Notes: a model not told the origin generated them from the letters alone. Counted from the stretch's first letter, positions 1-11,864 are shown. The stretch: DNA of 64,000 nucleotides from Ursus arctos (GCF_023065955.2 NW_026622808.1:48868475-48932474), one strand, 5' to 3'. Numbers and translations: made by a program.

Positions 1-811
1 AATCTTAAAAGAAGTGCAAGACTTGTACCCTGAATATTACAGAACATTGTTGAAAAAAGTTAAATGTCAAAGTTAATTTAAAAGATCATATGGTCATGAT
101 TGAGTTAATGTAAAGCCAAAAATACTTTCCAAATTGATCTACACAGTCATTGTAATCTGTCAAAATTCCAGCTACATCTTCTACATTTTGAAAAGCTGAT
201 CCTAAAATTCATGTGGAAATGCAAAGAACCCAGAATAGCCAAAACAGGATCATGTGTTTCTGGCATGAGGATGGAAATTATTATATATAAAACAGATATA
301 ATTTTCATCCTTATGCTATATATATTTCATATAAATCCTGGGGGGGGGGTGTGTGTATGTATGCAATAGTAATGAGAATCCAGAACTAACTCTTACATTA
401 CAGTTAATTGATTTTGACAGGTGTGCCAACCCAGTTCAGTGGGGAAAACAACTGTCTATTCAACATCTGAATAGCTTCATGCAAAAGAATGACATTGGAC
501 CCCTACCTCACACCATATGAAAAAATAATTTATAATGGATTACAGAATTAAATGGCTAAAACTGTAAAACAGTCTGAAGAAAATGGAAGTAAATCTTTAT
601 GATCTTGTATCAAGCAATAGTTTAGTAGATATGACACAAGCAGAAGCAATGAAAGAAGAAAAATTGAATTTGATTTTATCAAAAAACAAGAATTGGAAAG
701 GATATTGAGAAACAGGAATCCTTAAACACCTATACGTTGCTGGTTGAATTGTAAAATGGTGCAGACCCTTAGTAAAATACTTTGGCAATTCCTCAGAAAA
801 AAATATTGTTA
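1..811 (+). mobile_element. Old LINE-1, plus strand, left half (ORF2 C-terminal region)
   Basis: This is degenerate L1 ORF2 reading left to right. Near base 15 it resembles the ENYKTLLKE-type stretch, and at about 200-250 it has the conserved stretch aaaattcatgtggaaatgca. At about 425-520 it has the caaaagaatgacattggacc/ccctacctcacaccatat block. From about 725 it enters the part that encodes the GTLLHCWW-like segment. Many stops and indels make it non-functional. An extra A/T- and G-rich stretch at about 275-365 is not L1-like to my eye. The element is entered from outside the window and continues after the inserted minus-strand L1 at about 5805. Confidence 0.85.
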
Positions 812-1129
812 TTGAAGTATTATTGGCATACAATATCTTATTAGTTTCAGGTGTACAACAAAATAATTCGGTATTTTTATACACTATGAAATGATCTCCA
901 CAATAACTCTAGTTATCATCTGTCACCATACAAAGTTATGACAATATTACTGACCATATTCCCTATATTCATTAACATCCCCATGACTTATTTATTTTAT
1001 AACTCTATGTTTGTACTCTTTGTTCTCTTCACCTACTTTGCCCACCTCCCCAGCACCTCCCCACTCTGGTCACTGAGTTTGTATCTTGTACCTATGAGTC
1101 TGTTTCTGTATTGCTTATTTTTGTTTTTA

Positions 1130-2480
1130 GATTCCACCTGTAACTGAAATCATGGTATTATTTTTGTCTGACTTACTTCACTTAGGATAATACTCTCTAG
1201 GTCCATTCATGTTGTTGCATATAGCAAGACTGCATTTTTATGGCTGTGTAATATTTCCTTGTATATATGTATACCACATCTTCTTTATCCATTTGTCTAT
1301 TGAGGGACATAGGTTGTTTCCATATTTTGGCTATTATAAATAATGCTGTAATGAACATAGGGGTGCATATATCTCTTTAATATTTTTGTTTTCGTTGGAT
1401 AGAAAAACCACAGTTGGAATTGCTGAGTCATACTGTAGTTGTGTTTTTAATTTTTTCAAGAATCTCCCTATTTTTTTCCATAGTGCCGACACCAGTTTGC
1501 ATTCCCACCAACTGCGGATGAGAATTCCCTTTTCTCTACATTGTCACCAACACATTATTTTTTGTCTTTTTGATAATAGACCATCGGATGAGTATCAGCT
1601 AATATCACATTGTAGCTTTGATTTGCATTTCCTTGATAATTAGTGATGTTGAGCAAGTTCTCACATACGTGCTGGCCATTTGCATGTCTTTTGCAAACTG
1701 TGTATTCAAGTCCTCGGTCATGTTTTAATTGGGTTGTTTGTGTTTTAGTAAGTTGTGTAACTTCTTTATATATTTTGGACATTAACCTCTTATTAGAAGT
1801 ATGATTTGTAAGTCTTTTCCCATTTAGTATGTTGCCTTTTTGTTTTGTTGATGGTTTCCTTTCCTGTGCAGTAGCTTTTTAGTTAGATGTAATACCATTT
1901 GCTTATATAAGCTTTTGTTCCCCTTGCCTGAGGAAAGAATCCAAAAAATATTGCTAAAGCTAATGTCAAAGAGCTTACTACCTATGGTTTCTTTAAGGAG
2001 TTTTATGGTTTTGGTCTTATATTGAAGTCTTTAATCCTTTTTCGAATTTATTTTTGTATATGGTGTAAGATAGTGGTCCAGTTTCATTCTTTTGCATGTA
2101 GCTAATGTGTTTATTTCTGGCCTCTCTATTCCTTTGATCTATGTGTTTGTTTTCATATCAGTACCATACTGTTTTGATTACTTTAGCTTTGTAGTATAGT
2201 TTGAAATCAAGAGGCATGATGCCTCGTCCTTTGTTCTTCTTTCTCAAGATTGCTTTGGCTTTTTTGGGAGCTTTTGTGGTTCCATACAAATTTTATAATT
2301 ATTTGTTCTAGGTTTGGTAAATATGTCACTGGTATTTTGATAAGAATTGCATTGAATATATAGGTTGCTTTAGGCAGTATCTACATTTCTAAGATATTCT
2401 TCCAGTTCATGAGCATGGTATATTTTTCCATTTGTGTTGTCCTTTAATTTCTTTCATCAAAGTCCTACAGTTTTCAGAGT
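1130..2480 (-). pseudogene. L1 copy A: ORF2 C-terminal remnant
   Basis: Read on the minus strand this is the C-terminal third of L1 ORF2p. It starts at the joint near 2480 with SENCRTLMKEI, then HKWKNIPCS, a signature of the region after the reverse-transcriptase domain. It runs to the KKMWYTYI-like region at about 1260-1290, and its end lies near the segment antisense to attccacctgtaactgaaa. A minus-strand open frame (2407-2736) crosses the joint from the endonuclease region without a stop. Elsewhere stops and frameshifts are frequent, so it cannot encode a working protein. Confidence 0.75.
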
Positions 2481-3570
2481 GCTGCATCTCACAGATTTTG
2501 GAAAGTCGTGTTTTCATTTTTATTTGTCTCAAGGTCTGTTGTGATTTACACTTGGATTTATTCATCACCCATTGGTTGTTTAGTAGCGTGTGGTTTCTTC
2601 TCCATGCATTTGCATTTTTTTTCCTGGTTTTCTTCTTGTAATTGATGTCTACTTTCATACCATTGTCATTGGAAAAGATACTTGACAAGATCTCAGTCTT
2701 CTTGAATTTATTGAGACTTGTTTTGTAGCCTAACATGTGATCTGTCCTGGAGAAAGTTCCATGTGTACTTGAAAGAAGTGTGTATTCTGCAGTTTTGGGA
2801 TGAAATGTTTATATATATATATCAAGTCCATCTGGTCTAATGTGTAAAGGCCAGTGTTTTCTTATTGATTTTCTGTCTGGATAATCTATCCACTGATGTT
2901 AAGTGAGGTATTAAAATCCACTAGTATCATTGTCTTACTGTAAATTTTTCCCTTAATGTCTGTTAATATTTTCTTAATATATTTAGATACTTATATATTG
3001 GGTACATAAATATTTACAAATGTGTTATCTTTTTCTTGAATTGGCCCCTTTATCATTTATAATGTCCTCCTTTGTCTTTGGTCACAATCTTTGTTTCAAA
3101 GTCTATTTTGTCCGATACGAGTATTGCCACTGTAGCTTTCTTTTTATTTGTTTGCTTGGAATATATTTATCCATCTCTTCATTGTCATTCTGTTGTTCTT
3201 TAGATCTGAAAGGAGTCTCTTGTAAACAGCACATGGTATATAGTTGGGTCTTGTTTGTTTTTTTATCCATTCAGCCAAATTTTTGATTAGAGCATTTTTT
3301 CCCTTTTACATTTAAAATAACTATTAATAGGTATGTACTTATTGCCATTTTGTTACTTGTTTTCTGATTGTTCTTGGAGTTCTCTGTTCCTTTCTTCTCT
3401 TGATCTCTTCCTGTGTGGTTTGAGAATTTTCTTTAGTGTTATATTTGAGTTCCTTTCTCTTTGTTTGTCTGTCTGTTGTAGATTTGGGGTTTGTGGTTAC
3501 CATGATGTTCATGTATCTTGACCTATACATATAGCAGTCTGTTTTAAGCTTATAGTCACTTAACTTCAAA
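2481..3570 (-). pseudogene. L1 copy A: ORF2 endonuclease-domain remnant
   Basis: On the minus strand this reads as the N-terminal APE-like endonuclease part of ORF2p. The end of the domain appears as LGYKTSLNKFKK and LLNNQWV (about 2560-2736). Upstream are fragments resembling the conserved ILVSDKTDF and NIYVPN segments in broken frames (about 2990-3130). Next to it at lower coordinates one would expect about 1.4 kb encoding the reverse transcriptase, but the sequence jumps directly to the C-terminal region. The domain is interrupted by many stops. Confidence 0.75.
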
Positions 3571-3604
3571 TACATTTGAGAAGCACTACATTTTTACTGT
3601 CTAT

Positions 3605-3622
3605 ACACACACACACACACAC
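3605..3622. repeat. (AC)n microsatellite
   Basis: A run of alternating A and C, 18 bases long. It sits between the endonuclease and ORF1 parts of L1 copy A. Confidence 0.95.
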
Positions 3623-3869
3623 CCGTTTGTTATTGATGTCATATTTTGCATCTTTTTATTTTGTGTATCCCTAAATTACTTAATGTAGGTATAGTTGATT
3701 TTACTATTTTTTGTCTTTTAACCTTCATACCAACTTTTTAAGTGGCTAATCACTGCATTTGCTGTATATTTACCTTTAGTAGTGAGATTTTTTTTTTCTT
3801 TTGTATATTTTCTTATTTCTAGTTTTGGCCTTTTCTTTTTTGCTTCAAGACGACCCGTTAACATTTCTT

Positions 3870-4600
3870 GTCATGCCTGTTCAGTGGTAATGAGCTCCTT
3901 TAGTTTTTGCCTGAGAAACTCTATTTGTCCTTTAGTTCTGAATGATGATCTTGCTGTGTAAAATAATCTTGGATATAAGTTTTTCCCTTTTAGCACTTTA
4001 AATATATCCTGTCACTCTCTTCTAATCTACAAAGATTTGCTGAAAAATCAGGTGATAATCTTATAGGGCTTTCCTTGCATATAACTCTGTTTTTCTCCTG
4101 CTGCCTTTCAGATTCTCCTTTAACTTGTGCCATTTTTATTGTATCTCAGTATGGATATCTTTGGGTTCATCTTATTTGAGATTCTATGTGCTTTTTGAAC
4201 CTGTATAACTATTTCCTTCCCAAGGTTAGGGATACTTCAGCTATTATTTCTTAAAATAAATTTTCTGCCCCTTTCTCTTCCCTTCTCTTTCTAGAACTCT
4301 TATAATGTGAAAGTTAGTATGCTAGATGTTGTCTCAGAGGTTTCTTAAACTATCCTATTTTAACACTTTTTGTTCCTTTTGTGGTTCTGATTGAGTGATT
4401 TCCACTATTTTGTCTTCCAGATCATTGATCCATTTTTCTGTGTCATCTAATACGCTGTTGATTCCCTCTAGTGTATTTTTAAGTTACTGTATTCTGGTTC
4501 ATTCATTTTTATATTTTCTAACTCTTTGTTGGAGTTCTCACTGTGTTCCTCTAATTCTTTTCCCAAGTTCAGTGAGCATCTTTATGACCATTACTTTGAA
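3870..4600 (-). pseudogene. L1 copy A: ORF1 remnant
   Basis: The minus strand matches the RNA-binding ORF1 protein of old mammalian L1s. The C-terminal portion (about 3880-4200) corresponds to the same region of the second L1 at about 12120-12420, where ARREWHNIF and KQKLKEFIT are readable. The higher-coordinate part (about 4390-4600) is the coiled-coil-coding stretch. Frames are disrupted. Confidence 0.65.
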
Positions 4601-4853
4601 CTCTTCATTTCATTAGTTTTCCCATACCTCTAGGATTTTTGTCTTGTTGTTTCACGGAGAACATAATCCTCTGCTCATTTTGCTTCACCTTCTGTGTTTG
4701 CTTCCGTGAATTAAGTGGAGAAGCTACCTCTCCCAGTCTTGAAGGAGAAGCCTCCTTAGGAGAATCTTCTCTGCAAAGTGTGTTCCTAGAGCTAGAGTGT
4801 GTGTAGGCTGGGGAGATCCCAGGATGCATTGCATTGGGGCAAGCCTGGTGGGT

Positions 4854-5390
4854 CAGCTGGAGCTGGTGCAGGTGCTGTCCGGGGGTTCCAGCTGAGCCAC
4901 CCCAGTGCCACCCTAGCAAGACAGCTGGAGCTGAAGTGGGCACAGTCTGGAGTTCCTGGGTCTCCCTTTCTTGGAGCCACCCTCACAAGATAACTGGAAC
5001 TGGAATGGACAGGGGCTGGGTTAACCTGAAACATACTTCATTGGAGTCAGCTTTGTAGGAGAGCTGAAGCTGAAGTGGGTACAAGCTGGTGGGGTCTCTA
5101 GGCATGCTGCGCTGGGGTTGCCTTTGTGGGTAGCTGGATCAGGCACACTGTGCCAGGGCTTCCTTAATTGGATGGCTGAAGCTGTAGTGGTCATTGGCCC
5201 TGGAGGTCTTGGGATGACCATACCAGGGCTGCCTTTGGAGGATGGCTGGGCCTAGAGTGGGCACGAGCCAGGGGTTTCCTGAAGTGTGTGTTCTGTGGCT
5301 GCCCCAGTGAGACAGCTGGTGCTGGTAGAGACATGAATGAGGGGGCCCCAGGGTGTGCCATACAAGGCTTCTTTGGAGGGACAGCTGAGA
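4854..5390 (-). repeat. 69-70-bp degenerate tandem array in the L1 copy A 5' UTR
   Basis: A cagctgg/tggctgg-type anchor recurs at 4854, 4922, 4991, 5061, 5131, 5173, 5243, 5313 and 5382. The spacings are 68, 69, 70, 70, 42, 70, 70 and 69, so one unit is shortened. Each unit continues with gctg-aagtggg-like and (c/g)caggg-like stretches. The array lies between ORF1 and the L1 5' end, where L1 families carry their promoter as tandem monomers or a unique UTR. The repetition is seen directly; a promoter role is inference. Confidence 0.85.
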
Positions 5391-5804
5391 GGGATGTAAA
5401 AAATGGTGCTCATCAGTGCCTCTGACCCCAAAGAGTTCCAACAATTTACTGGTCTCTGGCAGATGCTCTAGGGTTAGTAAATAGATTTCCTTCACTTATG
5501 GTCTAGTTGACTTTAAACTCCATTTTTTCCCCATCCCCCATGGTGCGTAAGTACATGCAGCTTCCTCAGTGATATCCCTCCCTATTGCAAGTTGTTGCAC
5601 TAGGGTTGGGGTTCCTATTACCGTGTCTCCCTCTGTTCCAACCTTCGCTGTGTGGACCCTCTATCATTTGTTGTGCAGAAGCTATTGAACTAGCCCTCAG
5701 TTGTCTTCAGGGGGTATTGCTCCATATGTAGGTTCAAATTAGGTGTGTTTGTGGGAGGAAGTGAGTTCAGGTCTTCCTATACCACCGTCTTGGACTGCCC
5801 TCTG

Positions 5805-6400
5805 AAATGTTATACATAATGTTACTATGTGACCAAGCAACTTCGCTCCTAGTTAATACCCAAGAGAACTGAAAACACATCCACTCCAAATCTAATACAC
5901 AACTATTTATAGCACCATTACTCATAATGGCCAAAAGTAGAAACAGCTCAAATGTCCATCAGCTGCTGAATGTATAAATATAATGTGGTTTATACATTAG
6001 AAGGAATATTATTTGGTCCTAAAAAGGAATAGAGCGCTGCCATATGCTTGAACATGCATAAACCTTGAAAACATTATGTTAGATGAACATAGCCAGTCAA
6101 AAATGCCATATGATGTATGATTCAATTTTATGAAATGTCTAGAATAGGCAAATGCATAGAGACAGAAAATAGATAAGCAGTTTCCAGAGCCTAGAAGTAG
6201 GTAAGAATAAGGAGTGACTGCTACACTAATTTTTATGGGGCTTTTTATTGAGGTGGCGATACGTTCTAGAATTAGGTAGCACTGATGCTTGTACAACTCT
6301 GTGAAATATACTAAATACTACTGAGTTTTAAAATTAAAAGTGTGAATTTTATGGTATTGAATTATATCTTAATAAAGCTATAGTATATAAAAAAAAAGGA
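5805..6400 (+). mobile_element. Old LINE-1, plus strand, right half (ORF2 end, 3' UTR, A-tail)
   Basis: Sequence continues the L1 interrupted at about 811: gttactatgtgaccaagcaa, then caaatgtccatcagctg, then tgtctagaataggcaaatgc. These belong to the end of ORF2 and the 3' UTR. It ends with the tatcttaataaagct polyadenylation-type sequence and an A run at about 6390-6398. The smooth continuation across 5 kb of minus-strand L1 shows that the minus-strand copy is the later insertion. Confidence 0.85.
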
Positions 6401-7121
6401 AAACTTTTTGAATTATTAAGTAACATGTCATTAAAACTATAGTAATTTGGGTTAAGGGAAGTAGTCTTAATTCATGAACCAGAACAAAACTAGGAAATCA
6501 TTGCCCTGATGTGTGCACTGGGAAACATACTTCAGTTAAAAATTCTCAGTAGACATACCTCCCTGCCCTATCAATTGGGGCAACTCAGTATCATGGTAGT
6601 GCACTGTTTCTGGACCAAGAACAAGGAGAACCTAGCTTGAATTATAGTTCAGGTTCTGAGGGCAAGTGTACGTGAGCTATTCGACAAGTAATTTTATAGT
6701 TCTGGAGCAATTTATAGGGTTCGAATTAGACCATAGTTTGAACAGTCTACCTCAGGGCAACGTCTTCAGGAGTATAAAAGATAGTACATGGTGGAATGAG
6801 TAGGAGAGTCTAAGAGAATAAAGGGACCCCAACCAGAGTAAATCTGATTTTATCTGTTTTATTTATTGTACTATGAGTTGCTCTACTAAAAAGTTTAAAA
6901 TTCCCCAGACTAAATGTTTTGAAAATGTTTTTAAGCTGTATCACTCTAAAGGCTCTGTATAGGAATTTCTATTTAAATACAGTCCTCTGTCTTTCAAATA
7001 TTTTCTTTGAAACCCCTGCATTCCTCCCCTCCCCAACAAAATTACATTGTGCCTGAAGGTAGACTATAAACTATCTGCGGTGCCACAAATTTTGAGTGCG
7101 TACAATTCCAATTAGGCTATG
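6401..7121. other. Single-copy spacer between the two L1 blocks
   Basis: AT-rich sequence between the A-tail of the old L1 and the target-site duplication of the next L1. I see no open frame of note, no RNA gene and no repeat I can name. Confidence 0.5.
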
Positions 7122-7389
7122 TGTTGCTATATTATTTGATTGATTCAAGTATAGTTAACATGCAGGGTTATATTAGTTTCAGGTGTACAATATAATTCAA
7201 CAATTCTATACCTTTCTCACTGCTCATCAATATAAGTAAAAATGCCATATCTTAAAATGTCACAGTCTTAATCTCCTTTATGTATGTCACCCATCCTGCC
7301 ATCCACTTCTCCTTTGGCAATCCCCATTGTCTGTGTTTAAGAGACTGGTTTTTTGGTCTCTTGTTTGTTTGTTCATTTGTTTCTTAAAT

Positions 7390-10300
7390 TCCACATATGA
7401 CTGAAATCATACGACGTTATTCTTCTCTGACCGACTGACTTCATTTAACATTATGATCCTAGGCCCATCCACATTGTTACAAATGGCAAGATTTCATTCA
7501 TTTTTATGGCTAATACTGCGTTATGTGTGTGTGTGCACACGCCACATCTTCTTTATCCTTTCGTGTATTGATAGACACTTGAGTTGCTTCCGTATCTTGG
7601 CTATTATAAATAATACTGTGATAAACATAGGGGTGTATGTATCTTATTGAATTAGTGTTTTTATTTTCTCTGGGTAAATATCCAGTAGTGGAATTACTGG
7701 TTCATATGGTAATTCTATTTTTAATTTTTTTAGTAACCTCTGTACTGTTTTCCACAGTGGCTGCACCAGGTTGCATTCCCACCATCAGTGTAAGAGGATT
7801 CCTCTTTTTTTTTTTTCCCACATCCTTGTCAACACCTGTTGTTTCTTGTGTTTTTTATTTTAGCCATTCTGACATGTAATGTGATATTGTGGTTTTAATT
7901 TGCATTTCCCTGATGATAAGTGATGATGAACAACTTTTCAGTGTCTTTTGGCCATCTGTATGTCTTCTTTGGAAAAATGTTATTCAGGTCCTCTGCCTGT
8001 TTTTAATCAGATTATTTATTTTTTTGGTGTTGACTTTAAGTTTTTCATATATTTTAGGATATCAATGCTTTATAGGATGTATCATTTACAAATACCTCCT
8101 CCCATTCAATAGGTTGTCTTTTTATTTTTTTGGTGGTTTTCTTCCCTGTGAAAAATCTTTTTATTTCAGTGTAGTCCTAGTAGTTCAATTTTGCTTTTGT
8201 TTCCCTTGCCAAAGGAGACATATCTAAAAAAATGTTTCTATGGCTGATGTCAAAGAGATCACGATGTTTTCTTCTAGGAATTATACTATTTCAGATCTCA
8301 CAATTAATACATTTTGAGTTAATTTTTGTGTATGGTATAAGAAAGTGGTCCAGTGTCACTTTTTTGGATGTAACAACCCAGTTTTCCCAACACCGTTTGT
8401 CAAAGAGATTGTCTTTTTCCTATTCTATATCTTTCCTTCTCAATTGACCATAAGAATGTGGGTTCATTTCTGAACTGTTTATTCTGTTCCATTGATGTAC
8501 ATGCCCATTTTTGTATCAGTACCATACTGTTTTGATTATTACAGTTTTGTAGTATGTTTTGAAATCTGAGATTGTGATACCTTCAGCTTTGTTCTTCTTA
8601 AGATTATCTTGTGATTTTTTGTGGTTCCATAGAAATTTTAGAATTATTTGTTCTAGTTCTGTGCAAAATGTTGGTGTTTGGAAAGAGAAATTGCATTAAA
8701 GTTATAGATTGTTTTTAGTAGCATGGACATTTTAACAATATCAGTTCTTCCAATCCCTGAGCATGGAGTATTTTTCCATTTGCTTGCATCATCTTCAATT
8801 TTTTTTAACATTTTATAGATTTGAGAATACAGATCTTTCACTTCCTTGGTTAAGTTTACTCCTAGTATCGTATTATTTTTGGTGCAGTTGTAAATGTGAT
8901 TGTTTCCTCATTTTTCTTTAGCTACTTAATTATTGCTGTATAGAAATGTAAAGATTTCTGTAAATCTAATTTGTATCCTTTGGTTTTACTGAATTCATTT
9001 ACCAGTTCTAGTAGTTTTTTTGTCAGTCTTCAAGGTTTTTTTCATAATATATATTTTTTAAAGTCAATTCTCTTCCCAGCATGGGGCTCAAACTCACAAC
9101 CACAAGATCAAGAGCTGCATGCTCTACTGACTGAGCCAGCCAGGCGCCCCAAGGGTTTTTTTTTTGTTTGTTTTTTATATATTGTATTATGTTATCTGTA
9201 AATAGTGGAAGTTTTACTTTTCTTTACCAACTTTTATGCCTTTTATTTCTTGTGTGATTGCTGTGGCTAGGACTTCCAGTACTATGTTGAATAAAAGCAG
9301 CAAGAGTGGACATCCTTGTCTTGTACTTGATCTTAGAGGAAAAGCTCTGTTTTTTGCCATTGAGTATTACATTAGCTGTGGGTTTTTCATCTGTGGCCTA
9401 TATTATGTTGAGGTATGTTCTTTTTAACCCTATTTTGTTGAGAGCTTTTATCATGAATGAATGTACTTAGTCAAATTAATTTTTTTTAATCTCCTGAAAT
9501 GATCATATAGCTTTTATACTTTCTCTCGTTAATGTCATGCATCACGTTCATAGATTCGTGAATATTGAACCACCGTTCCATTCCTGGAATAAATCCTGCT
9601 TGGCTGTGGTAAATGATTTTTTAACATATTGTTGGATTTGTCTTGCTAATGTTTTGTTGAGGATTTTTACATTTAGGTTCATCAGAGATATTGACCTGTT
9701 GCTCTCTTTTTCACAGTGTATTTTTCTGGTTTTGGTATCAGGGCAATGCTAGCCTTGTACAATGAATTTGAAAGCTTTCCTTCCTCTTCTGTTATTTGGC
9801 ATAGTTGGAGAACAGGTATTAACTCTTCTTGAAATGTTTGGTAGAATTCACCTAGGAAGCCATCTAGTCCTGGAGTTTTGTTTATTAGGAGTTATTTTAT
9901 TACTAATTCACTGTCATTGCCAGCAATCAGTCTATTCAAATTTTCTATTTCTTCCTGATCTAGTTTCACAAGGGTATATGTTTTGAGGAAATTATTCATT
10001 TCTTCTAGGTTGTCCAATTCATTAGCATATAATTTTTTATAATATTCTCATAATCCTTTGTAATTTCTGTGGTGTTGGTGGTTACTTCCCCTCCTTCACT
10101 TCCGATTTTGAGTTATCTTCTTTCATGAGTTTGGCTAAAGGCTTATCAGCTTTGTTGATCTTTTGAAGAGCTAGCTCTTGGTTTCATTGATCTGTTATTT
10201 TTTAGTCTCTATTTCATTTCTTTCTGCCATAAACTTATTTCCTTACTTCTGGTTTGGGCTTTGTTTCTTCTTCTTTTTCTAGCTTCTTTGCATATAGGGT

Positions 10301-11560
10301 TAGGTTTTATTTGAGATTTTTCTTCTTGAGGTAGGCCTGTTTTGCTATAATCTTGCCTTTTAGAACTGCTTTTGCTGCATTTCAAAGATTTAGAACTATT
10401 GTATTTTCATTTACATTTGTTTCCATTATTTCTTGATTGATCAATCCATCATTTAATAGTATGTTATTTGGCTCCCATGTATATATGTTCTTTCCAGATT
10501 TTTTTTCCTGGTGATTGAATTTCTAGTTTTATAATGTTGTAGTCAGAAACAATATGTGATATGACTTCATTCTTTTTGAATTTATCAAGATTTGTATCCT
10601 GATATGTGATCTATTCTAGAGAATGTTCTATGTACGCTTGAAAAGAATGTGTATTTTGCTGTTTTAGGATGGAATGTTCTGAATATATCTGTTAGGTCCA
10701 TCTGCTCCAATGTCTCATTCAAAACCACTATTTCTTTGTTCATTTTCTGTCTGGATGATCTATCCATGGATGTAAGTAGGGTATGTAAAGTCCCCTACTG
10801 TTATTATATTACTGTCTATTTCTTCCTTTATGTCTCTTAATAGTTGGTTTATGTAATTGTTGCTCCCATTTCAGGTGCATAAATATCTGCAGTTGTTATA
10901 TCCTCTTGTTGGATTGTTGTCTTTTTCATTAGGTCATGTCCTCCCTTGTTTCTTGCTACAGTCTTTGCTTTAAAGTTTATTTTGTCTGATAAAAGTATTG
11001 CTACACCAGCTTGCTTTTTCCTTCCATTTGCATGATAAATGTTTTTCTATCACTTCACCTTTAATCTGTGTCTTTAGCTCTGATATGAGTCCCTTGTAAG
11101 CAGCATATAGATGGGTCTTGCTTTTTTATCCATTCAGCTACCGTATGTGTTTTATTGGAGCATTTAGTCCACTTACGTTAATAGTAAGGACTGGTAGATG
11201 TGTACTTACTGCACTTTGTTATTGGTTTATGGTGGTTTTTATAGTTATTCTCTGTTCCTTTCTTCCTTGCTCTCTTCCCCTGTGGTTGGTTTGTTTTCTT
11301 TAGTGATATGCTTGGATTCCTTTCTCTTTATTTTTTGCATATCTATTACATGTTTTGGATTAATGGCTATCACTAGATTACATGTATAACACGCATATAG
11401 CGGTCTATATTAAGTTGGCAGTCACTCAAGTTTGAGCCTTATATAAAAGTCATATATTCTTACTTCCCCCTTCCCCACATTTTATCTATATGATACCATA
11501 TTTTACATCCTATTAGTTTGTGAATCCCTTGACTGATTTTTATAGATATAATTGATTTTA
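7390..11560 (-). pseudogene. L1 copy B: ORF2 (endonuclease-reverse transcriptase) remnant
   Basis: The minus strand reads through the whole ORF2p order. The endonuclease region is at about 10430-11400, the reverse-transcriptase region at about 8900-10430 and the C-terminal region at about 7390-8900. Readable pieces include MKDLYSQIYKMLKKIEDD, SKWKNTPCS and GRTDIVKM (8653-8841), and NEIVVLNETLEQMDLTDIFR-like coding at 10585-10767. It is broken by stops, frameshifts and a SINE at about 9040-9150. It serves as the intact-order reference for the deletion in copy A. Confidence 0.8.
9040..9152 (-). mobile_element. Can-SINE (short form), minus strand
   Basis: On the minus strand the unit starts ggggcgcctggctggctcag and continues agcatgcagctcttgatctt, ttgagccccatgctgg and an A-rich tail. 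This is the tRNA-like head of the carnivore SINE without the usual CT-rich body. The short sequence caaggtttttt at about 9029 and the similar ccaagggttttttt at about 9148 are likely target-site duplications. It sits inside ORF2 of L1 copy B. Confidence 0.85.
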
Positions 11561-11576
11561 CTGCTTTTGTGCTTTA

Positions 11577-11775
11577 CTTTTTATTTTATTTTTTTTAAAG
11601 ATTTATTTATTTAATAGAGAGAGACAGCCAGCGAGAGAGGGAACACAGCAGGGGGAGTGGGAGAGGAAGAAGCAGGCTCATAGCAGAGGAGCCTGATATG
11701 GGGCTCGATCCCATAACGCCGGGATCACGCCCTGAGCCGAAGGCAGACGCTTAACCGCTGTGCCACCCAGGCGCC
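11577..11775 (-). mobile_element. Can-SINE, minus strand, perfect target-site duplication
   Basis: This is a full tRNA-Lys-derived carnivore SINE. On the minus strand it begins gggcgcctgggtggcacag, has the B-box-like gggatcgagcccc, a CT-rich body and an A-rich tail with AATAAA-like repeats. The 16-bp target-site duplication ctgcttttgtgcttta is identical at 11561-11576 and 11776-11791. Among the window's SINEs this copy and those at 46399 and 62475 look youngest. It lies just beyond the 5' end of ORF2 in L1 copy B. Confidence 0.95.
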
Positions 11776-11864
11776 CTGCTTTTGTGCTTTAACCTCTGTA
11801 TTTGTTTTATAAGTGATTAATCTAACACTTTTATTATGTTTGTATGTAGTTGCAATTTCTTTCT

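Larger units (their letters stand above)
812..5804 (-). mobile_element. LINE-1 (copy A), minus strand, 5'-complete but internally deleted
   Basis: The 3' end is at about 812, where the antisense L1 3' end reads ttagtttcaggtgtacaac. The 5' end is at about 5804, where the minus strand begins gcagtccaagacggtggtat, a carnivore-type L1 start. In antisense order it holds the 3' UTR, ORF2 C-terminus (about 1130-2480), a deletion joint (2480/2481), endonuclease region (2481-about 3570), ORF1 (about 3870-4600) and 5' UTR (about 4620-5804). Candidate target-site duplications are aaatattgttat at 801-812 and aaatgttat at 5805-5813, both degenerate. It interrupts the older plus-strand L1, whose sequence resumes in register at about 5813. 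All reading frames are broken. Confidence 0.85.

Noticed and set aside
4854..5390. Regularly spaced repeats suggestive of a CRISPR array
   Set aside because: Units are contiguous 69-70-bp degenerate copies without unique spacers, inside an L1 of a mammalian genome.
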